Made by a program: the position numbers and the translations under genes. This document shows positions 1-8,431 of a DNA stretch of 64,000 nt, piece after piece. Numbering within the stretch: the stretch's first letter is position 1; the number at the start of each line of letters is the position of its first letter. The DNA is taken from the NCBI GenBank assembly GCA_025163595.1, contig CP104100.1:1674001-1738000 (forward strand), given 5' to 3'. The notes under the pieces were generated by a model. That model made no database searches and was not told the origin of the DNA. It saw only the letters and a list, made by a program, of their open reading frames with translations. The DNA is from Phaeobacter sp. G2. Its GTDB lineage: Bacteria > Pseudomonadota > Alphaproteobacteria > Rhodobacterales > Rhodobacteraceae.

Positions 1-406
1 CGTGCCATTGATCTTTATGGGGGTGTTTGGCGTGGGAACAGCCCTGGCAGGTGTCGCAGGTGTGATTGCAGGGCCGGTTCTGGGGACCTTTCCCGGTATG
101 GCCTTTGTTCTGGGATCCATCGTTTTTGTGACCATCGTGATTGGCGGCTTGGGGTCGCTTTGGGGCGCACTTGTGGCCTCATTGCTGATCGGGTGGATTA
201 CCACCTTTGCCAAGTCTTACAATCTTGCCATGTCCGACGTGCTGAATGCCATTGGCATATCCACCCCTGAAAATTTGAGCGACCACGCCCTGCGTGATCT
301 GTGGACCGTTACCAGCCCTCAGATCGCAGATATTTTGCCCTATGTCTTGATGGTCTTGATCCTGATCTTCCGACCTGCAGGCCTCTTCGGAAAGCGTGAA
401 TCATGA
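1..406 (+). CDS. livH: Branched-chain amino acid ABC transporter permease LivH, 3' part
   Basis: The reading frame is open from the window edge, so the start lies outside; about 134 C-terminal residues are present. Glycine- and valine-rich membrane segments, a GxLGSLWGA stretch and a C-terminal LIFRPAGLFGKR are typical of the LivH family of inner-membrane permeases for branched-chain amino acids and related hydrophobic substrates. The last codon overlaps the ATG of the next permease (ATGA), so the two are translationally coupled. The order permease, permease, ATPase, ATPase is the standard liv layout. The actual substrate cannot be read from the sequence. Confidence 0.9.
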   Translation, partial: VPLIFMGVFGVGTALAGVAGVIAGPVLGTFPGMAFVLGSIVFVTIVIGGLGSLWGALVASLLIGWITTFAKSYNLAMSDVLNAIGISTPENLSDHALRDLWTVTSPQIADILPYVLMVLILIFRPAGLFGKRES

Positions 407-1698
407 CCGATGAATTGACAACAGACCCTAGCAAACCAATGCAGCGCATGCGTGCAGGATCCATGACACTTACTCTTGCGCCCTGGATCCTGGCGGCTGT
501 GGCGCTGATGATCATGCCCTATATTTTCACTTCCAATTCCGCGCTGACGATCATGAACCAAATGTGGATCACGGTGATTTTTGCGCTTGCCTACAATATG
601 TTGCTCGGGCAGGGCGGAATGCTGTCCTTTGGACATGCGGTATATGCCGGTGTCGGTGGATTTGCCTGCATGCATATCATGAATGCCTCTGACTTCTTTG
701 CGAGCTTTCCGCTGCCTGTACTGCCTGTCTTTGGTGGGCTTTTTGGCGCCGGGCTTGCGATGATAGTTGGGTCATTTTCGACCCGCAGTGCCGGTACAGT
801 ATTCGCAATGATCTCTTTGGGGGTGGGTGAGCTGATCGCCGCCAGCTCCGTGATCATTGTTGCGTTTTTTGGCGGCGAAGAGGGCATCTCGGGCGATCGT
901 ACCTATGCGATGCCGTTCTTTGGCAACGAGTTTTTGCAGCAGATCAATGTCTATTACCTGACATCCTTTTGGGTGCTGCTGTCGGCTGCGTTGATGTATC
1001 TCTGGTCTCGTACCCCGGTCGGGCGCATGGCCAATGCGGTGCGCGACAACCCGGAACGTGCTGAGTTCCTTGGCTATTCTGCCCGTTGGGTCCGCTTTTA
1101 CAGCTTTGTGGCATCCGGGTTTTTTGCCGGCATTGCTGGCGGGCTGTTTGCCATCAACTATGAAATCCTGACCGAGGAAAACCTGAATACAACCTCCTCT
1201 GGTATCATCCTTCTGGTGACCTTTTTGGGTGGGGTTGGCTTCTTCTTTGGTCCGATCATCGGCGCGATTGTATTCACGCTGGTCCAGACGGTTCTCAGCC
1301 TTCAGACAGAGCTATGGGCGTTTTACGCAGGCTCGCTTTTCCTGGCGACTGTGATGTTCTTCCCTGGGGGATTGGCCGGGTTGTTGATGATGCATGTCCC
1401 GGCATTCAAGCTTGGAAAGGCCAGACTATTGGTCAGGCCCTACATAAAAACACTGCTCCCCGCAGCCATCGGAATACTGGGACTTTGCGCCCTGGTTGAA
1501 ATGACCTTTCACGTTCGTCATGCCGCGCAGGGAGACAATGAAATGACGTTGTTCTGGACAACCTTTGACAGCCACACCTTGATGCCATGGCTGATTGCTA
1601 TCGCGGTCACTGTGGTTGGGATTGGTATCGCAAAGCGGACTTCACCTGCGCTGAAAGAGGCCTGGAGCGAAGCCAATTCGGCAGGAGATGTGTCATGA
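403..1698 (+). CDS. livM: Branched-chain amino acid ABC transporter permease LivM
   Basis: A 431-residue polytopic membrane protein with the LivM-type AYNMLLGQGGMLSFGHAVY segment near residues 65-85 and the cytoplasmic coupling-helix region NAVRDNPERAEFLGYSA near residues 210-225. It pairs with LivH to form the channel of a branched-chain amino acid type ABC importer. It is somewhat longer than many LivM proteins because of an extra C-terminal pair of hydrophobic segments (about residues 345-415). The start overlaps the livH stop by 4 bases, and its own stop overlaps livG. Substrate is unknown, but the next cluster degrades acyl-CoAs. Confidence 0.92.
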   Translation: MTDELTTDPSKPMQRMRAGSMTLTLAPWILAAVALMIMPYIFTSNSALTIMNQMWITVIFALAYNMLLGQGGMLSFGHAVYAGVGGFACMHIMNASDFFASFPLPVLPVFGGLFGAGLAMIVGSFSTRSAGTVFAMISLGVGELIAASSVIIVAFFGGEEGISGDRTYAMPFFGNEFLQQINVYYLTSFWVLLSAALMYLWSRTPVGRMANAVRDNPERAEFLGYSARWVRFYSFVASGFFAGIAGGLFAINYEILTEENLNTTSSGIILLVTFLGGVGFFFGPIIGAIVFTLVQTVLSLQTELWAFYAGSLFLATVMFFPGGLAGLLMMHVPAFKLGKARLLVRPYIKTLLPAAIGILGLCALVEMTFHVRHAAQGDNEMTLFWTTFDSHTLMPWLIAIAVTVVGIGIAKRTSPALKEAWSEANSAGDVS

Positions 1699-2456
1699 GC
1701 GTACCAGCACTGGAGCTTTCGGGCCTGAAGAAGAGTTTTGGCCAGGCTAAGATCATTCGCGGCATCGATCTTTCGATTGGCAAAGCGGAACGCCATGCGA
1801 TCATCGGGCCAAATGGGGCGGGTAAATCTACGCTGTTCAATTTGATCACAGCGCGCTTTGCGCCAACTGCGGGCACGGTCAGGCTGCATGGTCAAGACCT
1901 GCTTGGGTTGCAGCCTTTCCAGATCAATCGCATGGGCCTGTCGCGGTCGTTTCAGATCACCAATATCTTTCCTGCAATGACGGTGTTCGAGAACGTCCGT
2001 TGCGCCCTGCTTTGGGCGCAGGGGTATAAGTATTCGTTCTGGAATCTGGTCAACCGCTCGCGTCAGCTGACCGAAGGGGCGGATGCCATTCTTGAACAGA
2101 TCAACCTTTTGGAGCGCCGCAATCTGCCCGCCGGCACGCTGAGCTATGCTGAACAGCGGGCGCTTGAAATCGGGATCACCATCGCTGGCGGTGCCGATGT
2201 CATCATGTTGGATGAACCAACCGCCGGGATGAGCCATTCGGAAACCGACTACATCACAGATTTGATTATGAAGGTGACCGAGGGCAAGACGCTGATCATG
2301 GTTGAACATGATATGGGGGTTGTGTTTGGCCTCGCTGATCGCATTTCGGTTCTTGTCTACGGAGAAATTATTGCAACAGGAAAACCAGCGGACGTGCGGG
2401 CAGATCCAAAAGTGCAGGAAGCTTATCTTGGTGCAGCTCTGGAGGCAGAACATTGA
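1695..2456 (+). CDS. livG: ABC transporter ATP-binding protein LivG
   Basis: A 253-residue cytoplasmic ATPase of the liv importer. The Walker A GPNGAGKST is canonical, Walker B is VIMLDEPTAGMS, and a switch histidine follows in LIMVEHDMG. The signature region reads LSYAEQRALEIG, the degenerate form usual in LivG. The ATG at 1695 was chosen because it overlaps the livM stop (ATGA), which is how all the genes of this operon are joined; an upstream in-frame start at 1587 would run deep into livM. It works as a heterodimer with LivF. Confidence 0.93.
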   Translation: MSVPALELSGLKKSFGQAKIIRGIDLSIGKAERHAIIGPNGAGKSTLFNLITARFAPTAGTVRLHGQDLLGLQPFQINRMGLSRSFQITNIFPAMTVFENVRCALLWAQGYKYSFWNLVNRSRQLTEGADAILEQINLLERRNLPAGTLSYAEQRALEIGITIAGGADVIMLDEPTAGMSHSETDYITDLIMKVTEGKTLIMVEHDMGVVFGLADRISVLVYGEIIATGKPADVRADPKVQEAYLGAALEAEH

Positions 2457-3154
2457 TAGAAGTCACTGACATGCACGCCTATTATGGCAAATCACATATC
2501 CTTCAGGGCGTTACGCTGAACGTGCAGGAAGGTGAGATCGTGGCACTGCTGGGCCGCAATGGGGTTGGGCGCTCGACCACCTGCAAAGCAATCATGGGCG
2601 AAGTCGCCCCTAAGGGCTCGGTCAAATTCAAAGGCCAAGAGATTTCTGGCCGCAAAGCGTTTGAAATTGCCAACATGGGGATTGGCTATGTGCCGGAAAA
2701 CCGGGATATATTTCCCGGACTGACCACCCGCCAAAACCTGACGCTGGGATTGAAACCTGGCCAGAAGGACGGCAGTGGTCGCTGGTCGATGCAGATGATG
2801 TTCGACATGTTCTCCAACCTGAATGAACGCGCTGATGTCGAGGCGTCGGTGCTGTCGGGCGGTGAACAGCAGATGCTGACAATGTGCCGAACGCTGATGG
2901 GGGATCCTGATTTCGTGATGATTGATGAGCCGACAGAAGGTCTTTCGCCGCAGATGGTGCAAAAGGTCGCTGACGTTCTGAAAGAAATCGCGGACCGGGG
3001 CATTTCAACCCTGTTGGTCGAGCAAAAACTGTCGATTGCCATGGACATCGCACACCGGGTTTATGTCATGGGCCATGGCCAGGTGGTGTTTGAGGGCACG
3101 CCGGCAGAGCTGAAAGCGCGTGAAGACGTGCGCAAGGAGTGGCTGGAGGTCTAG
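2453..3154 (+). CDS. livF: ABC transporter ATP-binding protein LivF with a variant Walker A
   Basis: A 233-residue second ATPase of the importer. The start is a TTG at 2453 overlapping the livG stop (TTGA). The signature VLSGGEQQML, Walker B FVMIDEPTEGLSP and the closing EQKLSIAMDIAHRVYVMGHG are intact. The Walker A loop reads GRNGVGRSTT, with arginine where the phosphate-binding lysine of GxxGxGK[ST] normally stands. LivG keeps its lysine, so one canonical Walker A remains in the dimer. The same Lys-to-Arg form may occur in related LivF proteins, so this is probably a subfamily trait rather than a broken gene. Confidence 0.92.
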   Translation: MIEVTDMHAYYGKSHILQGVTLNVQEGEIVALLGRNGVGRSTTCKAIMGEVAPKGSVKFKGQEISGRKAFEIANMGIGYVPENRDIFPGLTTRQNLTLGLKPGQKDGSGRWSMQMMFDMFSNLNERADVEASVLSGGEQQMLTMCRTLMGDPDFVMIDEPTEGLSPQMVQKVADVLKEIADRGISTLLVEQKLSIAMDIAHRVYVMGHGQVVFEGTPAELKAREDVRKEWLEV

Positions 3155-3229
3155 CCCCAAATCCCCCAAGCGATCGGTGATGCGGCGTAACACCCTGCAA
3201 AAAGTCCGATTGCTTGGGCGATACGACGG

Positions 3230-3249
3230 CACCACCTGTGGTGATTTTT
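3230..3249 (+). terminator. Possible weak terminator of the liv operon
   Basis: CACCA (3230-3234) pairs with TGGTG (3239-3243) across a 4-base loop and is followed by ATTTTT. The stem is only 5 bp, so this is a weak candidate; the longer stem just upstream (3165-3218) may contribute. Confidence 0.35.
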
Positions 3250-3363
3250 CGCGGGGAGGGAAGGGGGCGCCAAATAGGCAGGATCCCTGCCAAAGCCCCG
3301 CTGTTTTTTCTGAATATTGCATAGCCTGGCTAACGCCCGCTCAGACGGCCCTGTCAGACGGTT

Positions 3364-3434
3364 CCTGACCTTAGAAGCCTGACCCTGGAAACTTGACCCT
3401 ACAAGACTGGCCCTACAAGACTGGCCCTAGAAGG
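3364..3434. repeat. Five imperfect 14-15 bp tandem repeats
   Basis: Units begin at 3364, 3378, 3392, 3407 and 3421 and follow the pattern CYTGRCCCTASAAGA. The units differ by a few substitutions and are contiguous, without spacers, so this is a minisatellite and not a CRISPR. It sits between two convergent operons. Confidence 0.75.
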
Positions 3435-3480
3435 TGAAAATCCTTCCAGAGACACAGCTTATGTCGTTTTCAGGATCCGT

Positions 3481-4254
3481 TCAAAGCTCGTGATCTGCAA
3501 AACGGCGGTTCAGTTTGCGCATCCCGCCGATCCACCGGTCATAATCAGCGGTCTTTTTCTTCATATAGTCCCCCACCTCCGCATGGGGCAGGATCAGGAA
3601 GGTTTCATCGCGAATGGCTTGGATGCAGATTTGCGCGACGGGTTCCGGCTCCATCATGCCATTGATCGCCGCAACGTGGTCTTCGTGGCCCCGTGTCATT
3701 TCGGTGCGCACCGCTTGTGGACACAACACAGACACTTTGATGCCGTCATCGCCATGGCTTATCGCGATCCATTCCGCCAGCCCCACGGCCGCATGTTTGG
3801 TCACCCCGTAAGAGGCCGACCCAATCTGGTTCAACAGCCCGGCCGCAGAGGATGTGTTCAACAGGTATCCACCGCCACGAGACGCCATCAGGGGTGCAAG
3901 TTTGCGCGCGGCCCAGACATGGGCCATCACATTGATGTCCCAGGACCGTTGCCATTCGCAGCTGGGGGTTTCCATGCCCCCGCCCACGGCAATGCCTGCG
4001 TTGGAAAAGAACAGATCTATCGGGCCGATGTCTTGTTCGACCCTGTCTATCATGGCGCTGATCTGCGCCTCATTGGACACATCTACGGTAAAGGCATGGC
4101 CGCCGATGTCTTTGGCTGTTTGCGCCGCCCCTTCGCCATTCATGTCAACGCAAACCACATGGCGCGCGCCCTCGGCGGCAAAGGCCTGACACAGGGCGCG
4201 GCCAATGCCGCTTGCGGCGCCGGTGACGACGCAGATCTTGTTTTTCAGTTCCAT
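3481..4254 (-). CDS. SDR family NAD(P)-dependent oxidoreductase
   Basis: A 257-residue classical short-chain dehydrogenase. Cofactor motif TGAASGIG lies near residues 10-17, NAG near 85, and the catalytic Ser plus YGVTK (YxxxK) near 140-160. The acidic VDMN after the second strand favours NAD(H). The ATG at 4254 (MELKNK) is preferred because it leaves 1 base to the upstream SDR stop; an earlier in-frame start would overlap that gene. It is the last gene of the minus-strand acyl-CoA operon, so its substrate is likely a hydroxyacyl-CoA or related alcohol, which is inference. Confidence 0.88.
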   Translation of the reverse strand: MELKNKICVVTGAASGIGRALCQAFAAEGARHVVCVDMNGEGAAQTAKDIGGHAFTVDVSNEAQISAMIDRVEQDIGPIDLFFSNAGIAVGGGMETPSCEWQRSWDINVMAHVWAARKLAPLMASRGGGYLLNTSSAAGLLNQIGSASYGVTKHAAVGLAEWIAISHGDDGIKVSVLCPQAVRTEMTRGHEDHVAAINGMMEPEPVAQICIQAIRDETFLILPHAEVGDYMKKKTADYDRWIGGMRKLNRRFADHEL

Positions 4255-4255
4255 A

Positions 4256-5023
4256 TCAAGACCACATGCTGGAGCCGCCACAGACGGTAAGCGCCTGCCC
4301 GGTCATGTATTTGCTGGCGTCGGACGCGAGAAACACGGCGAGACCTGCAAAGTCTTCGGGCTCCCCAAAACGGCGCAGAGGCACTTCGTTTTGGTATTTC
4401 TCTGCGGTTTCGGGATTATCCCAAAGCTCCCGCGCAAATTCGGTTTTCACAAGACCCGGACAAATCGCATTAAAGCGGATGCCCTTTGGCCCGAATTCGG
4501 CTGCGAGGTTACGAACCAAGCCGATCAGCGCAAGTTTTGAGACCCCATAGGTGCCCAGCATGACCGAAGGTTTGAAGGCGCCGATGGAAGAGGTGAACGC
4601 CATCGAGCCGGCGCCTTTTGCAACCATGTCAGGGGCCACCATCTGGGCAAGCCAGAGGTTGGACAGGACATTGGCGTCCATTGTTTTGCGGTAAGCCTCG
4701 TCGTCGATTTTTGAGGTCTTGCCGTAGTAGGGATTGACCCCGGCGTTGCCGATCACAATGTCGATTGGCCCTGCAAGGTCATGGGTCTTGTCCACGAGCG
4801 CCTGCAGCTGTTCCTTGTCACCGACATTGCAGGACACCGCATGTGCGGTGCCTTTGCCGCGGGCGTTGATGCCCGCAGCAGCCGTGTCCAGTGCCTCTTG
4901 CTTGCGTGCAGAGATCACCACCGTTGCGCCGTGATCGGCGAGGGCTGTCGCCATCGCCAATCCCATGCCTTTGGACGCCCCAGTGAGCAGCGCGACCTTT
5001 CCAGTCAGGTCAAACAGGCTCAT
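4256..5023 (-). CDS. SDR family oxidoreductase
   Basis: A 255-residue short-chain dehydrogenase with TGASKGMG at residues 14-21, NAGVNPYYG near 90, and YGVSKLAL (YxxxK) near 158. The C-terminal YMTGQALTVCGGSSMW is typical of FabG-like SDRs. It shares the acyl-CoA operon; its start overlaps the stop of the acyl-CoA dehydrogenase (ATGA). A ketone/alcohol interconversion on an acyl-CoA or its precursor is the likely role. Confidence 0.88.
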   Translation of the reverse strand: MSLFDLTGKVALLTGASKGMGLAMATALADHGATVVISARKQEALDTAAAGINARGKGTAHAVSCNVGDKEQLQALVDKTHDLAGPIDIVIGNAGVNPYYGKTSKIDDEAYRKTMDANVLSNLWLAQMVAPDMVAKGAGSMAFTSSIGAFKPSVMLGTYGVSKLALIGLVRNLAAEFGPKGIRFNAICPGLVKTEFARELWDNPETAEKYQNEVPLRRFGEPEDFAGLAVFLASDASKYMTGQALTVCGGSSMWS

Positions 5024-6336
5024 CCTACAAACCCATACGAGCCGCGGGCCTTGGTGTCGCCCTTGATTGCGTCCTGACGGGAATTGCTGTCAGCGTAGGT
5101 CTTGACCTCGTGACGGGCGATGACGTGGTGATGCACTTCGTCCGGGCCATCGGCATAGCGCAATGTGCGCTGCTGGGCGTACATACCGGAAAGGGGGGAC
5201 CACTGGCTGATGCCCGTGGCACCATGAACCTGCATCGCTTGGTCGATGATGTCACAGACCTGCTCTGGCACCTTGGCTTTGATCATTGAAACCCAGATAC
5301 GGGCTTCTTTGTTGCCAAGCACATCCATCGCTTTGGCCGCTTTCAAAACCAGCAGACGCATGGATTCAATTTCGATCTTGGCGCGGGAAATGGTCTCCAT
5401 GTTCTTGCCCAGGTCGATGATTTTCTTTTTGAAGGCGACGCGATTCAGGCCGCGGTCAATCATCAGATCCAGCGCGCGTTCCGCCTGGCCAATGGAGCGC
5501 ATGCAGTGATGAATGCGACCTGGCCCAAGGCGGACCTGCGAGATTTCAAAGCCACGGCCTTCGCCCCACAGGATGTTTTCTTCGGGCACGCGTACATCTG
5601 TGAACCGGATGTGCATATGGCCGTGAGGCGCATCGTCATGGCCAAAGACATGCATGGGACCAAGGATTTCGACACCGGGGTGATCCATCGGCACCAGAAT
5701 TTGCGATTGCTGCCGGAAGGGTTCTGCCTCGGGCGAGGTTTTTACCATAACGATCATGATCTTGCAGCGCGGATCACCCGCACCGGAGATATAGTATTTC
5801 TCGCCGTTGATGACCCATTCGCCGTTCTCCAGAACCGCCGAAGTGGAGATGTTGCGGGCGTCCGAGGAGGCCTGATCCGGTTCTGTCATCGCAAAGGCAG
5901 AGCGAATTTCACCGGCCAGAAGTGGCTTGAGCCATTGCTCCTTTTGTTGCTCTGTGCCGATGCGTTCCAGCACCTCCATGTTGCCTGTATCCGGGGCTGA
6001 GCAGTTCAGGGTTTCAGACGCCAGGGGGTTTTTGCCCAGCTCTGCAGCAATGTAGGCGTAATCGAGATTGGACAGGCCTTCGCCTGTTTCGGCGTTGGGC
6101 AGAAAGAAGTTCCAAAGGCCGGCGTCACGGGCCTTTTGTTTGGCGGCTTCCATCAGTTCCAATTGACCCGGCGCATAGGACCAGCGGTTTTCACGCCCTT
6201 CGCCAAGGCGGTGATATTCTGCGGTCATCGGATCCACATTCTCACGGATGTGTTTGATCACGGCGTCATAAAGCGGCTTGGCTTTCTCGGACATTTCCAG
6301 ATTGTTCAGGCTGGATGGAGCGGAGGTGTCGGACAT
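5020..6336 (-). CDS. Acyl-CoA dehydrogenase family protein
   Basis: A 438-residue FAD flavoenzyme that introduces the alpha-beta double bond into acyl-CoA. Recognisable blocks are AFAMTEPDQASSDA (FAD and substrate binding, about residue 150), WVINGEKYYISGA, and GATGISQWSPL near residue 390. Length is slightly above the usual 380-400 and fits the ACAD10/11-like branch. The ATG at 6336 lies 8 bases after AGGAG; the ATG 6 bases upstream would be too close to that site. It is co-transcribed with the enoyl-CoA hydratase and hydroxyacyl-CoA dehydrogenase upstream. Confidence 0.9.
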   Translation of the reverse strand: MSDTSAPSSLNNLEMSEKAKPLYDAVIKHIRENVDPMTAEYHRLGEGRENRWSYAPGQLELMEAAKQKARDAGLWNFFLPNAETGEGLSNLDYAYIAAELGKNPLASETLNCSAPDTGNMEVLERIGTEQQKEQWLKPLLAGEIRSAFAMTEPDQASSDARNISTSAVLENGEWVINGEKYYISGAGDPRCKIMIVMVKTSPEAEPFRQQSQILVPMDHPGVEILGPMHVFGHDDAPHGHMHIRFTDVRVPEENILWGEGRGFEISQVRLGPGRIHHCMRSIGQAERALDLMIDRGLNRVAFKKKIIDLGKNMETISRAKIEIESMRLLVLKAAKAMDVLGNKEARIWVSMIKAKVPEQVCDIIDQAMQVHGATGISQWSPLSGMYAQQRTLRYADGPDEVHHHVIARHEVKTYADSNSRQDAIKGDTKARGSYGFVG

Positions 6337-6359
6337 TTGCATGTCTCCTTTTGGCAAAG

Positions 6360-7139
6360 TTATTTGTTCACCCACTGGGGCGCGCGTTTCTCGACGAAGG
6401 CATTGACGCCTTCTTTGAAGTCTTCGGTTTTGGCCAGATCCGCGATCACCTCGCGGGAATAGGCGATGCTGCCGGCCATGCCGTCCCGCAGAGCCATGTC
6501 GTTCAGAACCCGTTTGGTTGCCTTGACCGCCGAGGGAGACACCGTGCAGAGCTGCTCGGCCTTCTCCATGGCTTTTTCCATTAGCTGATCATGGGGATGG
6601 ACTTCGTTGAGACAGCCCAGTTTCAGTGCCTCAGCGGCGGTTATGGTGCGGCCGGTGAACATGAGTTCCTGCGCCGCCAGCCGGCCAATATAGCGTGACA
6701 GGCGCTGAACGCCCGAGGCGGCGGCGAAGAAGCCAACCTTGACTTCGGGCAGGGCAAACTTGGCGTTTTCCGAGGCCAGGATGATGTCACAGGATAGCGC
6801 CGTTTCAAATCCGCCGCCCATCGCAAACCCATTGACCGCAGCAATAATGGGCTTTTCCAGATCAAAGCGGGACGACAGACCGGCAAACCCGGTTTCGGTC
6901 ATCTTGGCCTTGCTGCCGCCGGTGGCGGTTGCCTTCAGGTCGTTGCCTGCGGTGAACGCCTTGTCTCCGGCGCCTGTCAGTACCGCAACCCACAGGTCTG
7001 GATCGGCCGCAAATTTATCCCAGCAGTCGGCCATTTCGTTGTGCATATCCACATGCACAGCATTATAAACCTCGGGCCGGTTCATTGTGACGACAAGCAC
7101 ATGTCCCTTGGTTTCGGTCTTGATGAAGTCATAGCTCAT
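6360..7139 (-). CDS. Enoyl-CoA hydratase/isomerase family protein
   Basis: A 259-residue crotonase-fold protein. It shows the CoA-binding NRPEVYNAV near residue 20, the oxyanion-hole FTAGNDLKA near 65 and GFAMGGGFETALSCDIILAS near 105-125 with the conserved glutamate. It hydrates the enoyl-CoA made by the neighbouring acyl-CoA dehydrogenase. The start overlaps the stop of the hydroxyacyl-CoA dehydrogenase gene by 4 bases, so the two are coupled. The CaiD-like length suggests a monofunctional hydratase. Confidence 0.9.
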   Translation of the reverse strand: MSYDFIKTETKGHVLVVTMNRPEVYNAVHVDMHNEMADCWDKFAADPDLWVAVLTGAGDKAFTAGNDLKATATGGSKAKMTETGFAGLSSRFDLEKPIIAAVNGFAMGGGFETALSCDIILASENAKFALPEVKVGFFAAASGVQRLSRYIGRLAAQELMFTGRTITAAEALKLGCLNEVHPHDQLMEKAMEKAEQLCTVSPSAVKATKRVLNDMALRDGMAGSIAYSREVIADLAKTEDFKEGVNAFVEKRAPQWVNK

Positions 7140-8428
7140 ACGATCAGGCCTCCGGTGTCGATCTTGGTGAAAGCGCCACCGTCAGCGGCCAGTTTGCGCA
7201 ATGTGTCGGCAGGTGCAAAGTCGCTATCCTCGGCGCCGAGCTTCTCCATCCGGGCCAAAACCGCTTTGGCGCCAACCATGTCGCCGTAAAACATTGGCCC
7301 CCCTTTGTCGGCCGGCCAGCCATAGCCGTTGAGCCACACCACATCGACGTCGGAGGGGCGCTGCGCCTTGTTCTCTTCGAGGATTTTCACCGCTTCGTTG
7401 ATCATCGGGTAGATGCAGTTTTCGATGATCTCGTCGGTGCTCATTTTTGCAGGCTTTGCGCCAGTGATATCCTGGATGATCCCGGCGGTGATGTCCGAGG
7501 GAACGGGGCGGCGTGCTTCGTCGTAGTCGTAAAATCCGGCCTTGGTCTTTTGGCCACGCCGGTCCAGCTCGCATAATGCATCGCGGATTGGATTGTCGGT
7601 TTTGGCACCTTTGGACCAGCCAATATCCAGTCCTGCAAGGTCGCTCATCTGGAACGGACCCATCTTAAAGCCAAAGGCATTCAGGGCGGCATCAACATCC
7701 CAGGGCATCACCCCCTGATAGACCAGTTTGTTGGCCTGAATTTGACGGGCAAACAGGATGCGGTTGCCGACGAAACCGGGGCAGACCCCAACAAGCGTGG
7801 CGATTTTGTTGATGTCTTTGGCCAGCGCCATACAGGTGGCAACCACATCATCCGCAGTATGTTTGGCACGCACAATTTCCAGCAATTTCATCACGTTGGC
7901 TGGCGAAAAGAAATGCAGCCCGATCACGTCCTGGGGCCGCTGGGTCATCGAGGCAATTTCGTTGATATCCAGCGCCGAGGTGTTGGTTGCCAGAATGGCA
8001 CCCGGTTTCATAACGCGATCCAGTTCGGTGAAAATCTGCCGCTTGAGGTCCATGTTTTCGAACACGGCCTCGATCACCAGATCACAGTCCGCAAGGTCTG
8101 CAAGCGCAAGGCGACCATCAAAGCGCGCCATACGCGCCTCGACCTCGTCCTGTGGAAAACGTCCTTTGTCGGACGAGCGCTGGTAATTGCCGCGCACAAC
8201 TTTCAGGCCGCGGTCCAGCGCCTCCTGTGTTGTCTCGACAATCCGCACCGAAAAGCCTGCACTGGCAAAATTCATCGCAATGCCGCCGCCCATGGTGCCG
8301 GCACCGATGATGCCAACGGTCTTGATTGGTCGCTTGGCGGTGGTTTCGTCTAATCCGGGCACCTGCCAGGCGGCGGCGCCGGCCGCTGCAATATAGGTGC
8401 CGATTTCTGTTTCTGTGGGGGTGTTCAT
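7136..8428 (-). CDS. 3-hydroxyacyl-CoA dehydrogenase
   Basis: A 430-residue NAD-dependent enzyme oxidising 3-hydroxyacyl-CoA to 3-ketoacyl-CoA. The Rossmann motif [13 protein letters not shown] is near residues 38-50, and the HADH signature [17 protein letters not shown] near 175. The N-terminal domain is followed by a doubled C-terminal helical domain, as in the dehydrogenase half of FadB/FadJ, but the hydratase half is absent and encoded separately downstream. Three bases separate it from the acyl-CoA synthetase. Confidence 0.9.
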   Translation of the reverse strand: MNTPTETEIGTYIAAAGAAAWQVPGLDETTAKRPIKTVGIIGAGTMGGGIAMNFASAGFSVRIVETTQEALDRGLKVVRGNYQRSSDKGRFPQDEVEARMARFDGRLALADLADCDLVIEAVFENMDLKRQIFTELDRVMKPGAILATNTSALDINEIASMTQRPQDVIGLHFFSPANVMKLLEIVRAKHTADDVVATCMALAKDINKIATLVGVCPGFVGNRILFARQIQANKLVYQGVMPWDVDAALNAFGFKMGPFQMSDLAGLDIGWSKGAKTDNPIRDALCELDRRGQKTKAGFYDYDEARRPVPSDITAGIIQDITGAKPAKMSTDEIIENCIYPMINEAVKILEENKAQRPSDVDVVWLNGYGWPADKGGPMFYGDMVGAKAVLARMEKLGAEDSDFAPADTLRKLAADGGAFTKIDTGGLIV

Positions 8429-8431
8429 CTC

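Larger units (their letters stand above)
3155..3480. other. Convergent intergenic region with hairpins and a tandem repeat
   Basis: About 326 bases between the ends of livF and the convergent SDR gene. No credible gene is seen. A 13-bp stem (3165-3177 with 3206-3218, one G-T wobble) and a smaller hairpin followed by ATTTTT (3230-3249) lie just past livF. A five-unit imperfect tandem repeat fills 3364-3434. Confidence 0.6.

Noticed and set aside
1518..2453. Minus-strand gene opposite livG
   Set aside because: No recognisable family, no ribosome site, and it covers the conserved ATPase motifs of livG on the other strand.
3364..3434. CRISPR-like short repeats
   Set aside because: Units are contiguous with no unique spacers and no cas genes are near; the same holds for 27480-27535.
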